Shown here in pieces: positions 1 through 5,191 of a DNA stretch of 5,191 nt. The notes under the pieces were generated by a model, which worked only from the letters and a program-made list of their open reading frames with translations, was not told the DNA's origin and searched no databases. Numbering within the stretch: the first letter of the stretch is position 1; the number at the start of each line of letters is the position of its first letter. The position numbers were made by a program, and so were the translations under genes. This DNA is from an uncultured Opitutia bacterium. GTDB lineage: Bacteria; Verrucomicrobiota; Verrucomicrobiia; Opitutales; UBA953. The stretch covers positions 1-5,191 of the forward strand of contig CAIYAN010000371.1 in assembly GCA_903924185.1 (NCBI GenBank). Direction: 5' to 3'.

Positions 1-1320
1 GCCTTTAAGGCTGGGATGACGGGCGCCCGCGAGCATATCTGCGGCTTGCTGAAGCAGGCCGGCTTGGAGATCGAGGTCGTGCCGACGCCACTCCATCCCA
101 TCGTGTTGGCTCGGCGCCGTGGTCCAGCCGAATGGCCGCACATCGTGCTTTACGGTCACTACGACGTCCAGCCGGCTGATCCATTGAACCTTTGGACTAC
201 GCCTGCCTTTGAACCCGTGGTGCGCGATGGGCGTATCTGGGGCCGCGGTACCGCTGATAACAAGGGCCCGCACCTCGTGGCGGTTGTAGCACTCGCCCAG
301 TTGCTGAAGCGCCGTCCCGACCTCCCGCTCCGCATCACTTTCCTCATTGAAGGCGAAGAGGAAATCGGCTCACCGAGCTTCCCGGAATTCCTGCATAACC
401 ATAAGCAGGAACTGGCCGAGGCCGACTGCGTGGTACTTTCTGACACGGCTTCGCCATCGGCCGACCAAATCGTCATCACGACGGGCCTGCGTGGTATCAT
501 CGGGCTTGAGGTCGGCCTGACCGGTCCACGTTCCGACCTGCACTCCGGCCTCCACGGCGGGGCGGTCTATAACCCTATCCAGGCCTTGGCGGAACTCTGC
601 GCCTCACTGCACGACGCCGACAACGCGGTGACGGTGGAAGGCTTCTACGACGGTGTGGAACAGCCAACGCGCTGGGAGCGCGAAGAGCTCCGCAAGCTAC
701 CCCTCACCGAGGACGACTACCGCCGCTTCTTGGCGGTCGATGAGCTCCACCCCGCCCCAGGCTTGGATGCGCTCGAGGCCGTACGCTTCGCCCCGACGCT
801 GGAGTTCAATGGAATCGGTGGCGGTTACCAGGGCAAGGGCTCCAAGACTGTCATCCCGTCCAAGGTCTTCGCAAAGATTACCTGTCGCCTCGTCCCGGGC
901 CAAGACCCGGTGGTGGTGCATCGCAAGGTGGCTGAGGCCATTCGTGCCCGCGCCCCCAAGGGCGTCCGCGTGGAAATCCAAGAGATGCAGGGCAACGCGG
1001 CTTATTACGTTTGTCCGCCGGACCGTCCGAACACGCCGAAGGACCAGAATCCGGTCCTCGCTCGTGCCTTCCGTGAGGCCGATAAGGCCATCGCCCAAGC
1101 CTTCGGCAAAGCACCCCTCTACCTGCGTGAAGGGGGCAGCGTGCCCATCATCGGGGACATCCGTCGCGAGACCGGCCTCGACTCAGTTATGATCGGGCTG
1201 TTCACGCCTGATTCTAATCTCCACGCCCCGGATGAGAACTTTGAACTCGGGTTGGCCGAGAAGGCCGTGAAGGCCTACGAACTACTCCTCGAGCGTATCG
1301 CTGGGACACCGCGTCGCTGA
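1..1320 (+). CDS. M20-family metallodipeptidase, 5' end missing
   Basis: Cytosolic zinc peptidase of the M20 (ArgE/DapE/CPG2/carnosinase-like) family, probably cleaving dipeptides or similar small amide substrates. Numbering from the Met at base 16, visible motifs are GHYDVQP (H48, D50), GTADNKG (bridging-metal D81), EGEEEIGS (likely general base E115 and metal ligand E116), SDT (D143) and a C-terminal NLHAPDENF with metal ligand H403. An inserted lid/dimerisation domain runs from about residue 160 to 360 and contains DLHSG (H176) and the GGYQGKGSKT and RLVPGQDP signatures typical of CNDP-type dipeptidases. The frame is open to the first base of the window, and the upstream codons (AFKAG) continue the family's usual N-terminal helix. 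The true start therefore lies outside, and Met at 16 is probably internal; roughly 20 residues appear to be missing against the usual length of about 455. The exact substrate cannot be told. Nothing vital is missing in the visible part. Confidence 0.93.
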   Translation, partial: AFKAGMTGAREHICGLLKQAGLEIEVVPTPLHPIVLARRRGPAEWPHIVLYGHYDVQPADPLNLWTTPAFEPVVRDGRIWGRGTADNKGPHLVAVVALAQLLKRRPDLPLRITFLIEGEEEIGSPSFPEFLHNHKQELAEADCVVLSDTASPSADQIVITTGLRGIIGLEVGLTGPRSDLHSGLHGGAVYNPIQALAELCASLHDADNAVTVEGFYDGVEQPTRWEREELRKLPLTEDDYRRFLAVDELHPAPGLDALEAVRFAPTLEFNGIGGGYQGKGSKTVIPSKVFAKITCRLVPGQDPVVVHRKVAEAIRARAPKGVRVEIQEMQGNAAYYVCPPDRPNTPKDQNPVLARAFREADKAIAQAFGKAPLYLREGGSVPIIGDIRRETGLDSVMIGLFTPDSNLHAPDENFELGLAEKAVKAYELLLERIAGTPRR

Positions 1321-1343
1321 AGCCTAGGTGGTCGGGCACCGCT

Positions 1344-1378
1344 CTGCAAAAAACCGCCTTAAACCACGTTTTTCGCAG
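1344..1378. terminator. A/T-tract inverted repeat, possible bidirectional terminator
   Basis: The left arm 1344-1354 (CTGCAAAAAAC) pairs with the right arm 1368-1378 (GTTTTTCGCAG) over ten Watson-Crick pairs with one A-C mismatch (1348/1374), leaving a 13-base loop. It starts 24 bp after the dipeptidase stop codon and lies about 60 bp before accD, the place expected for a terminator. The stem is A/T-rich and no T-run follows it outside the stem, so it is not a textbook intrinsic terminator. It could instead be a protein-binding palindrome. A smaller 4-bp hairpin (GGTG/CACC, 1327-1340) sits just upstream. Confidence 0.4.
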
Positions 1379-1387
1379 TTCTATACC
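1359..1387 (+). promoter_or_regulatory. Weak promoter candidate for the accD-folC operon
   Basis: A TATACC hexamer at 1382-1387 matches four of six positions of the sigma-70 -10 consensus. A poor -35-like TTAAAC lies 17 bp upstream at 1359-1364, inside the loop of the inverted repeat. Transcription from here would give a leader of about 45-50 bases before accD. The call rests mostly on position, because this is the only gap upstream of a three-gene operon. The sequence match alone is weak and the organism's sigma-factor preferences are unknown. Confidence 0.25.
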
Positions 1388-1441
1388 TTCCTTTAACCTT
1401 TCGCCACGGGGCAGAAACTCTCAACATCTCGGCTCTCCACC

Positions 1442-2311
1442 ATGGCCGTCTTCCGCAAGCGTACGCATACCCCGACTCCGAAGAAAAAGGATATCCCGGC
1501 CGGTCTCTGGACCAAGTGCCCGCAGTCGGGTGAGATGGTCTATACCAAGGACCTCGAAGCCAATTGGAACGTCTTCCCGGTCAGCGGCTACCACGAGCGC
1601 CTATCCACCAAGCGTCGCATCGCCCTTTTAATCGACGACGGCAGCTGGAAGGAAACGGACTCTAAACTATATTCCCGCGACCCCCTTAAGTTCACGGCCG
1701 GCGGTTCCTACCCTGAGCGTCTGGCCCAGCACCAGAAGAAGTCTGGCCTGCGCGACTCCGTCATTTGCGGCCACGGCCTCATGGACGGCCTGCCCGTTTC
1801 CCTCGCGATCATGGACTTCTCGTTCATGGGTGCGTCGATGGGGTCCGTCGCCGGCGAGAAGGTGACCCGCGCCATCGAGCGCGCCATCAAGATGAAGTGC
1901 CCGTGCGTCGTCGTCTGTGCATCCGGCGGCGCTCGCATGCAGGAAGGCATCCTTTCGTTAATGCAGATGGCCAAGACCAGCGCGGCCCTCGCCAAGCTCC
2001 GGGCGGCCGGCTTGCCTTATATTTCTGTCCTGACCAATCCGACCATGGCTGGCGTGATGGCCTCGTACGCCACCCTGGGCGATGTCATCGTCGCCGAGCC
2101 AGCGGCGCTCATCGGTTTCGCCGGTGCCCGCGTGATTAAGGAAACAACCAACCAGGATCTCCCGGACGGCTTCCAGACCTCCGAATTCCTGCTCAAGCGC
2201 GGGCTCATTGACATGATTGTGCACCGCAAGGAGATGAAGGCGAAGCTAGCGAGCCTGCTCCGGGCCTTGGCTCACCGCGCGCCGAAGGGCGGCAAGCGTC
2301 GCGCGGCCTAA
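1442..2311 (+). CDS. accD: Acetyl-CoA carboxylase carboxyltransferase subunit beta
   Basis: Beta subunit of the carboxyltransferase half of acetyl-CoA carboxylase. With AccA it moves the carboxyl group from carboxybiotin on AccB to acetyl-CoA, giving malonyl-CoA for fatty-acid synthesis in the cytosol. The 289 residues compare with about 304 in E. coli. The N-terminus has the family signature KKKDIPAGLWTKCP (residues 14-27), which supports the ATG at 1442. The crotonase-fold core shows SGGARMQEG (161-169), TNPTMAGVMASYATLGD (198-214) and AEPAALIGFAGARVI (218-232), ending in the usual FLLKRGLIDMIV. Oddities: of the four zinc-ribbon cysteines only C26 remains, the equivalent positions being S29, F45 and S48. 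The first Gly of the usual GG after TM is Ala (A203). No Shine-Dalgarno sequence precedes the start. It is first in a likely operon with folC; accA is not in this window. Identity is secure. Confidence 0.96.
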   Translation: MAVFRKRTHTPTPKKKDIPAGLWTKCPQSGEMVYTKDLEANWNVFPVSGYHERLSTKRRIALLIDDGSWKETDSKLYSRDPLKFTAGGSYPERLAQHQKKSGLRDSVICGHGLMDGLPVSLAIMDFSFMGASMGSVAGEKVTRAIERAIKMKCPCVVVCASGGARMQEGILSLMQMAKTSAALAKLRAAGLPYISVLTNPTMAGVMASYATLGDVIVAEPAALIGFAGARVIKETTNQDLPDGFQTSEFLLKRGLIDMIVHRKEMKAKLASLLRALAHRAPKGGKRRAA

Positions 2312-2326
2312 CGGCTCACGGCCGAT

Positions 2327-3595
2327 ATGGAAGCGGCCGCCACACTGCGCTGGTTGACGGGATTGCGTAACCTCGGTTCGCGTCTCGGCATCGACCGTAT
2401 GCGCGCGTTGTCCGAGCGCCTCGGGCGCCCGGAGCGTTGCGCCCCGAGTTTCCACGTAGCCGGCACCAATGGCAAGGGCTCGACCAGCGCGATGATCGAA
2501 GCCATCCAGCGTGCGCAGGGCCGCCGGACGGGTTTGTATACCAGCCCGCACCTCGTGGAGATTGGTGAGCGCTTACAAGTCGACCGCGTGCCGACCACAG
2601 AAGCCCGCGTGGTCGCCCTCGCCGAGGAGCTCCGCCCGCATTACGAGGCCATCGCTGCGGCCGACGCGGGGTTAGCGCCGACGTTCTTCGAACTCATCAC
2701 CGCCGCGGCTTGGGTGGAATTTCGAACAAGGCAGGTCGACGTGATAGTCCTGGAGACTGGGCTGGGCGGCCGGCTCGACGCTACGAACATCTGTACCCCC
2801 GAGGTTTGCGTGATCACGTCCATTGGACTCGACCACCAAGAATACCTCGGCGCGACGCTCGCGGCCATCGCGGGCGAGAAGGCCGGCATCCTGAAGCCGG
2901 GCGTGCCTTGTGTCGTCGGTCAACTCCCCGCCGAAGCGGAAGCGGTCATTGTGCAACGCGCTCGGGAGATTGGGGCACCCTTGCATTTTGTCCGCGACCG
3001 TTTTGGGTCGTCGTTGCCAGAGACCAATCTTCTCGGCGCACACCAACGCTGGAATGCGGGCGCCGCTTGGTTGGCGTGTGAGCTAGCCACGCGCCTACCG
3101 TTTGACGTGCAGGTAGCGCGGGCGGCCTTGCAGAATGTCGCTTGGGCGGGACGGTGGCAGCGCCTGACGCTGAATGACGGGCGTACTTTGATTATCGACG
3201 GTTCGCATAACGAAGAAGGCATCCGCACGATTGAACCCCTCCTCGCGGCGTTAGAAGGCCCAACCATTATCGTGGGCGCCTTGGGCGTAGACCGCGCGCG
3301 GCCCCTCGTGGTTGCGGCTGCTCGGCACGCCGCGCGGCTCGTCCTCGTTCGACCCGACAACGAAAGGGCTTGTACCGTCGAGCAACTCGCCGCGCTCGTG
3401 CCGGCGGATTTTCGCGGCGAAGTCGTCCGCACCACCGTAGCGGAGCTTTTCCCCTCCGCGGCGACTTGCGCGACCCAAGGGGCGACGGTCGTCGTCCTAG
3501 GTTCACTTTATTTAGTGGGAGAAGTCTTGGCGCGGTTTCAAGGGCTCGCTGTGCCGACGTCCGCATGGCAGGATCGCCTGCCGCTTAAGCCATGA
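2327..3595 (+). CDS. folC: Bifunctional folylpolyglutamate synthase / dihydrofolate synthase
   Basis: Cytosolic Mur-ligase-family ATP-dependent enzyme that adds glutamate to dihydropteroate and/or to reduced folates, making and retaining folate cofactors. The 422-residue length matches FolC. Visible landmarks are the P-loop GTNGKGS (46-52), TSPHL (72-76), ETGLGGRLDATN (143-154), GLDHQEYLG (167-175), GEKAGILKPG with the likely carbamylated K185, GRW (275-277, second-domain start) and DGSHN (291-295, usually DGAHN). The C-terminal GSLYLVGEV (392-400) is also typical. The ATG at 2327 lies 15 bp after the accD stop; no Shine-Dalgarno is visible, so translation may depend on coupling to accD. Sequence alone does not show whether both synthase activities are present; the bifunctional label is the usual bacterial assignment. 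The accD-folC order also occurs in E. coli. The last four bases overlap the next gene. Confidence 0.95.
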   Translation: MEAAATLRWLTGLRNLGSRLGIDRMRALSERLGRPERCAPSFHVAGTNGKGSTSAMIEAIQRAQGRRTGLYTSPHLVEIGERLQVDRVPTTEARVVALAEELRPHYEAIAAADAGLAPTFFELITAAAWVEFRTRQVDVIVLETGLGGRLDATNICTPEVCVITSIGLDHQEYLGATLAAIAGEKAGILKPGVPCVVGQLPAEAEAVIVQRAREIGAPLHFVRDRFGSSLPETNLLGAHQRWNAGAAWLACELATRLPFDVQVARAALQNVAWAGRWQRLTLNDGRTLIIDGSHNEEGIRTIEPLLAALEGPTIIVGALGVDRARPLVVAAARHAARLVLVRPDNERACTVEQLAALVPADFRGEVVRTTVAELFPSAATCATQGATVVVLGSLYLVGEVLARFQGLAVPTSAWQDRLPLKP

Positions 3596-4395
3596 GTGGT
3601 GAAGATGCTGCGGTCCCGAGTCGTCCCGCCCCCAAGGTCAATCCTGCGGAACTGCCGCAGTGGCTCATCGAGGAGGACGACGATTTCTTCGTCTTCGACA
3701 AGCCTGGTTGGCTCGTGTGCCATCCCTCGAAGGATGGGCCTTGGTCCTCACTGGTGGGTGCGGTGCGCGAGTGGAAAGGCTTAACGACCCTGCATTTGGT
3801 CAGTCGCCTCGACCGCGAGACCAGTGGCATCATCCTCATTGCTAAGCACGCGGCCGCGGCCTCGCTTTCGCAGACTGCGATGGAGCGTCGCTGGGTCTCG
3901 AAAACTTACTACGCCATTCTCAAAGGCGAGCTTCGGGAGCCCGTGCAGGTGGATCAATCGCTGGGCCCGGATGAAACCAGTAAGGTCGTAGTAAAAACTG
4001 CGGTCCGCGTCGGGCCTGGTACCTCACCGGCGGCGACGTTCTTCGAGCCTGCCCTCGTGCGAAGTGGCTACACCTTGGCTCGCGTGAGTCCGCACACGGG
4101 ACGTAAGCACCAGATCCGCGCGCATGCGCTCTGGCTCGGCCACCCGGTCATCGGTGATAAACTCTACGGCGGTGATGACTCACTCTACTTAGAGTTCGTC
4201 GAGCAGGGGTGGACGGAGCGTTTAGGGCAAAGCCTCGAGATGGAACGGCAGGCCCTACATGCCGCGCGCCTTGATTTTCGCGCCCCGCTGTTTCAGCGCA
4301 TCTTCCGCGCGCCCTTGGCTCCGGACATGCGGGCATTCGTGCTTAGCAAGATGGGCGTCGCCGAGTCCGAGCTAGACGCAATCCTGGCGGTTTAG
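3592..4395 (+). CDS. RluA-family RNA pseudouridine synthase
   Basis: Isomerises specific uridines to pseudouridine in rRNA or tRNA. The catalytic motif is SRLDRETSG (71-79) with catalytic D74; most relatives have His where S71 is. Other family landmarks are FDKPGWLVCHP (35-45), KTYYA (104-108), TGRKHQIRAH (169-178), GHPVIGDKLYG (183-193) and ALHAARLDF (221-229). The 267-residue protein has a short Pro-rich N-terminus and no S4 RNA-binding domain, so it is closer in layout to RluA/TruC than to RluC/RluD. A segment of about 25 residues between the LYG and ALHA motifs (194-220, with a GWTERL core) looks like that of a particular RluA subgroup. The target uridine cannot be assigned. The start codon overlaps the folC stop as ATGA, indicating translational coupling; no Shine-Dalgarno is visible. 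The stop codon overlaps that of the convergent comF gene. Confidence 0.9.
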   Translation: MSGEDAAVPSRPAPKVNPAELPQWLIEEDDDFFVFDKPGWLVCHPSKDGPWSSLVGAVREWKGLTTLHLVSRLDRETSGIILIAKHAAAASLSQTAMERRWVSKTYYAILKGELREPVQVDQSLGPDETSKVVVKTAVRVGPGTSPAATFFEPALVRSGYTLARVSPHTGRKHQIRAHALWLGHPVIGDKLYGGDDSLYLEFVEQGWTERLGQSLEMERQALHAARLDFRAPLFQRIFRAPLAPDMRAFVLSKMGVAESELDAILAV

Positions 4396-5120
4396 CCGTG
4401 GGCGAGGGCGGCGGCGTTGACGGACGTGGCTCCGGCCGCGCGCAGGACCGCTGCGCAAGCATGGAGCGTGGCGCCGGTCGTGAGGACGTCGTCGATGATG
4501 ACGTAACGTCGGCTGGGGTCGATGGCCTGCCCGCGCTTGAGGCGGAAAGCTTTGGCGACGTTGCGCAGCCGTTTAGTCCGGTCCAAGCGGGTTTGTGATT
4601 CCGTGGCAGTATGTTTCTCGAGGAGTGGCGCGACGGTGCAGCCAGGAATGTGGCGGGCGAGGCCCGCTGCGATACGCTCACTCTGGTTGTAGCCACGGGA
4701 CCACGCTTTCTCCGTATGGAGCGGAACGGGCACGAGGATGGACCCAGCGAGGTGACGGCGGAACAGCTCATCCGTGGCGGCCGCTGCCACCAAGTCATCG
4801 GCCAAGTAGGGCGACCGCTCGTATTTGATGCGGTGGAGGATGTGTCGGACCGGCCCTTGGGCCCGGAAGGCACAAATCGCTCGGTCAAAGGCGGGGTGTA
4901 GTTCAGCGCAGTGGGGGCAGCTCCGATCGCCTTCTAGCCAGCCGTCAAAGGGGTGGCCACAGGTCAGGCAACGAGGGTCGGTGATGCGAGGGAGGGCGGC
5001 GAGTCCCTCGACGGAAAGGTGCCTGAACAGCCCTTGATCCAGTGGCATTTGCGTGACCGCACAGTCTCGTGGGAAGATGAGGTCAAGCAGGCCCCGGTCG
5101 AGGGCATCAAGCAGCTCCAT
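4392..5120 (-). CDS. comF: ComF-family phosphoribosyltransferase-like protein
   Basis: ComF proteins take part in DNA uptake/natural transformation where tested, though many organisms carry the gene without known competence. The N-terminus has a zinc-ribbon region with CLTC (C51, C54) and CPHC (C68, C71). An earlier C20 lacks its usual partner, which is T23 here. A phosphoribosyltransferase-like fold follows, with KYERSPYLADDL (99-110), LVPVPLH (129-135), RGYNQSERIA (142-151) and the PRPP-binding loop VIIDDVLTTGATL (207-219, acidic pair D210/D211). The length of 242 residues is normal. Met at 5120 is chosen because a strong GGGAGG site lies six bases upstream and the following LLDLIFPRDC is the usual ComF beginning. 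No signal peptide or membrane segment is seen, so it should act in the cytosol. It points toward the accD operon and is transcribed separately. No other competence gene is visible, so a role in transformation is inference from the family. Confidence 0.92.
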   Translation of the reverse strand: MELLDALDRGLLDLIFPRDCAVTQMPLDQGLFRHLSVEGLAALPRITDPRCLTCGHPFDGWLEGDRSCPHCAELHPAFDRAICAFRAQGPVRHILHRIKYERSPYLADDLVAAAATDELFRRHLAGSILVPVPLHTEKAWSRGYNQSERIAAGLARHIPGCTVAPLLEKHTATESQTRLDRTKRLRNVAKAFRLKRGQAIDPSRRYVIIDDVLTTGATLHACAAVLRAAGATSVNAAALAHG

Positions 5121-5126
5121 CAGCTT

Positions 5127-5132
5127 CCTCCC
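5127..5132 (-). promoter_or_regulatory. Strong Shine-Dalgarno site of comF
   Basis: On the minus strand the sequence reads AAGGGAGGAAGCTG immediately before ATG. The GGGAGG core (5132-5127) is six bases from the start codon, which fixes the comF start at 5120. It is the only clear Shine-Dalgarno sequence among the four gene starts visible in the window. Confidence 0.75.
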
Positions 5133-5191
5133 TTAACCAAGCCGCCTTGCGGCGAGTGCCCCAAGCGAACCCGCCCGGTCCATGAGCGGCA
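5133..5191 (-). CDS. Possible 3' end of an upstream minus-strand gene
   Basis: One minus-strand frame is open from the window edge (first full codon at 5189) to a TAA at 5135-5133, encoding PLMDRAGSLGALAARRLG. It would end 12 bp before the comF start, just ahead of its Shine-Dalgarno site, which is a common operon spacing. The other two minus frames are also open here: one ends in a TGA sharing a base with the comF ATG (5122-5120), the other in a TGA inside comF (5109-5107). The choice of frame is therefore uncertain and the stretch may be non-coding. No function can be read from so short a piece. Confidence 0.25.
   Translation of the reverse strand, partial: PLMDRAGSLGALAARRLG
5141..5153. 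repeat. Short GC hairpin upstream of comF
   Basis: GCCGC (5141-5145) and GCGGC (5149-5153) form a perfect 5-bp inverted repeat with a 3-base loop. On the minus strand it is followed by TTGGTT, so it could be a weak terminator of an upstream gene or a leader structure 20 bp ahead of the comF start. Short GC palindromes arise easily in GC-rich DNA, so function is doubtful. Confidence 0.3.

Noticed and set aside
16..18. ATG at base 16 as the real dipeptidase start
   Set aside because: The frame stays open to base 1, the preceding codons fit the family's N-terminal helix, and M20 dipeptidases normally have about 20 more residues before this point.
697..1098. 133-codon minus-strand open frame opposite the dipeptidase
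   Set aside because: It has no family signature and lies wholly antisense to a confident gene. Long antisense frames are expected with strong G/C third-position bias.
653..1192. 179-codon plus-strand open frame inside the dipeptidase gene
   Set aside because: The translation is rich in Arg, Ser and Pro with no recognisable motif, while the overlapping M20 frame has all its catalytic motifs. It is a frame-shifted shadow in GC-rich DNA.
2920..3435. 171-codon minus-strand open frame opposite folC
   Set aside because: The composition is dominated by Arg, Ala, Ser and Thr, it has no motif, and it lies fully inside the intact folC gene.
4343..4888. 181-codon minus-strand open frame overlapping comF
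   Set aside because: It is a Ser/Pro/Arg-rich low-complexity translation in another frame of comF, whose own frame carries the PRPP loop and cysteine pairs.
4611..4901. 96-codon plus-strand open frame opposite comF
   Set aside because: It is antisense to comF, has no recognisable motif and no upstream ribosome site, so it is judged a shadow.
1..5191. Search for a novel defence, mobile, CRISPR or RNA-based system
   Set aside because: Every confident gene is a known housekeeping family, and there are no repeat arrays, transposase or integrase motifs, tRNA or rRNA signatures, or stretches of unusual composition. The only intergenic gap is 121 bp.

Overview
This window is a compact, GC-rich stretch of bacterial chromosome with ordinary housekeeping content. 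It holds five confidently recognised protein-coding genes, almost no intergenic DNA, and no sign of mobile elements, CRISPR, RNA genes or phage. Codon third positions are strongly G/C-biased in all five genes and nothing looks recently acquired. The protein character, the rarity of Shine-Dalgarno sequences and the altered AccD zinc-ribbon cysteines would fit Verrucomicrobiota (Opitutae-like). That assignment is an inference from memory of such proteins, not something the sequence proves.

Layout. From the left edge to 1320 (+) lies an M20-family metallodipeptidase whose N-terminus is cut off by the window edge. A 121-bp gap (1321-1441) follows. It is the only real intergenic space and contains an 11-position inverted repeat with an A-tract/T-tract stem, plus a weak promoter-like sequence. 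Next is a tightly packed plus-strand operon: accD (1442-2311), folC (2327-3595, 15 bp later) and an RluA-family pseudouridine synthase (3592-4395, sharing ATGA with folC). On the minus strand, a ComF-family phosphoribosyltransferase-like gene (5120-4392) converges on the synthase gene, and their stop codons overlap within four bases. The last 71 bp hold a strong ribosome binding site for comF, a short GC hairpin and possibly the 3' end of another minus-strand gene.

How the genes relate. accD (fatty-acid synthesis) next to folC (folate polyglutamylation) is also the order in Escherichia coli and other bacteria, so the pair looks like a conserved growth-related unit, with an RNA-modification gene added here. 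The dipeptidase and ComF are probably separate transcription units.

I found no undescribed system. The observation most worth a second look is that AccD keeps only one of the four zinc-ribbon cysteines at exactly conserved spacing. The ComF zinc region also lacks one expected cysteine. Three of the four visible gene starts lack a recognisable Shine-Dalgarno sequence.
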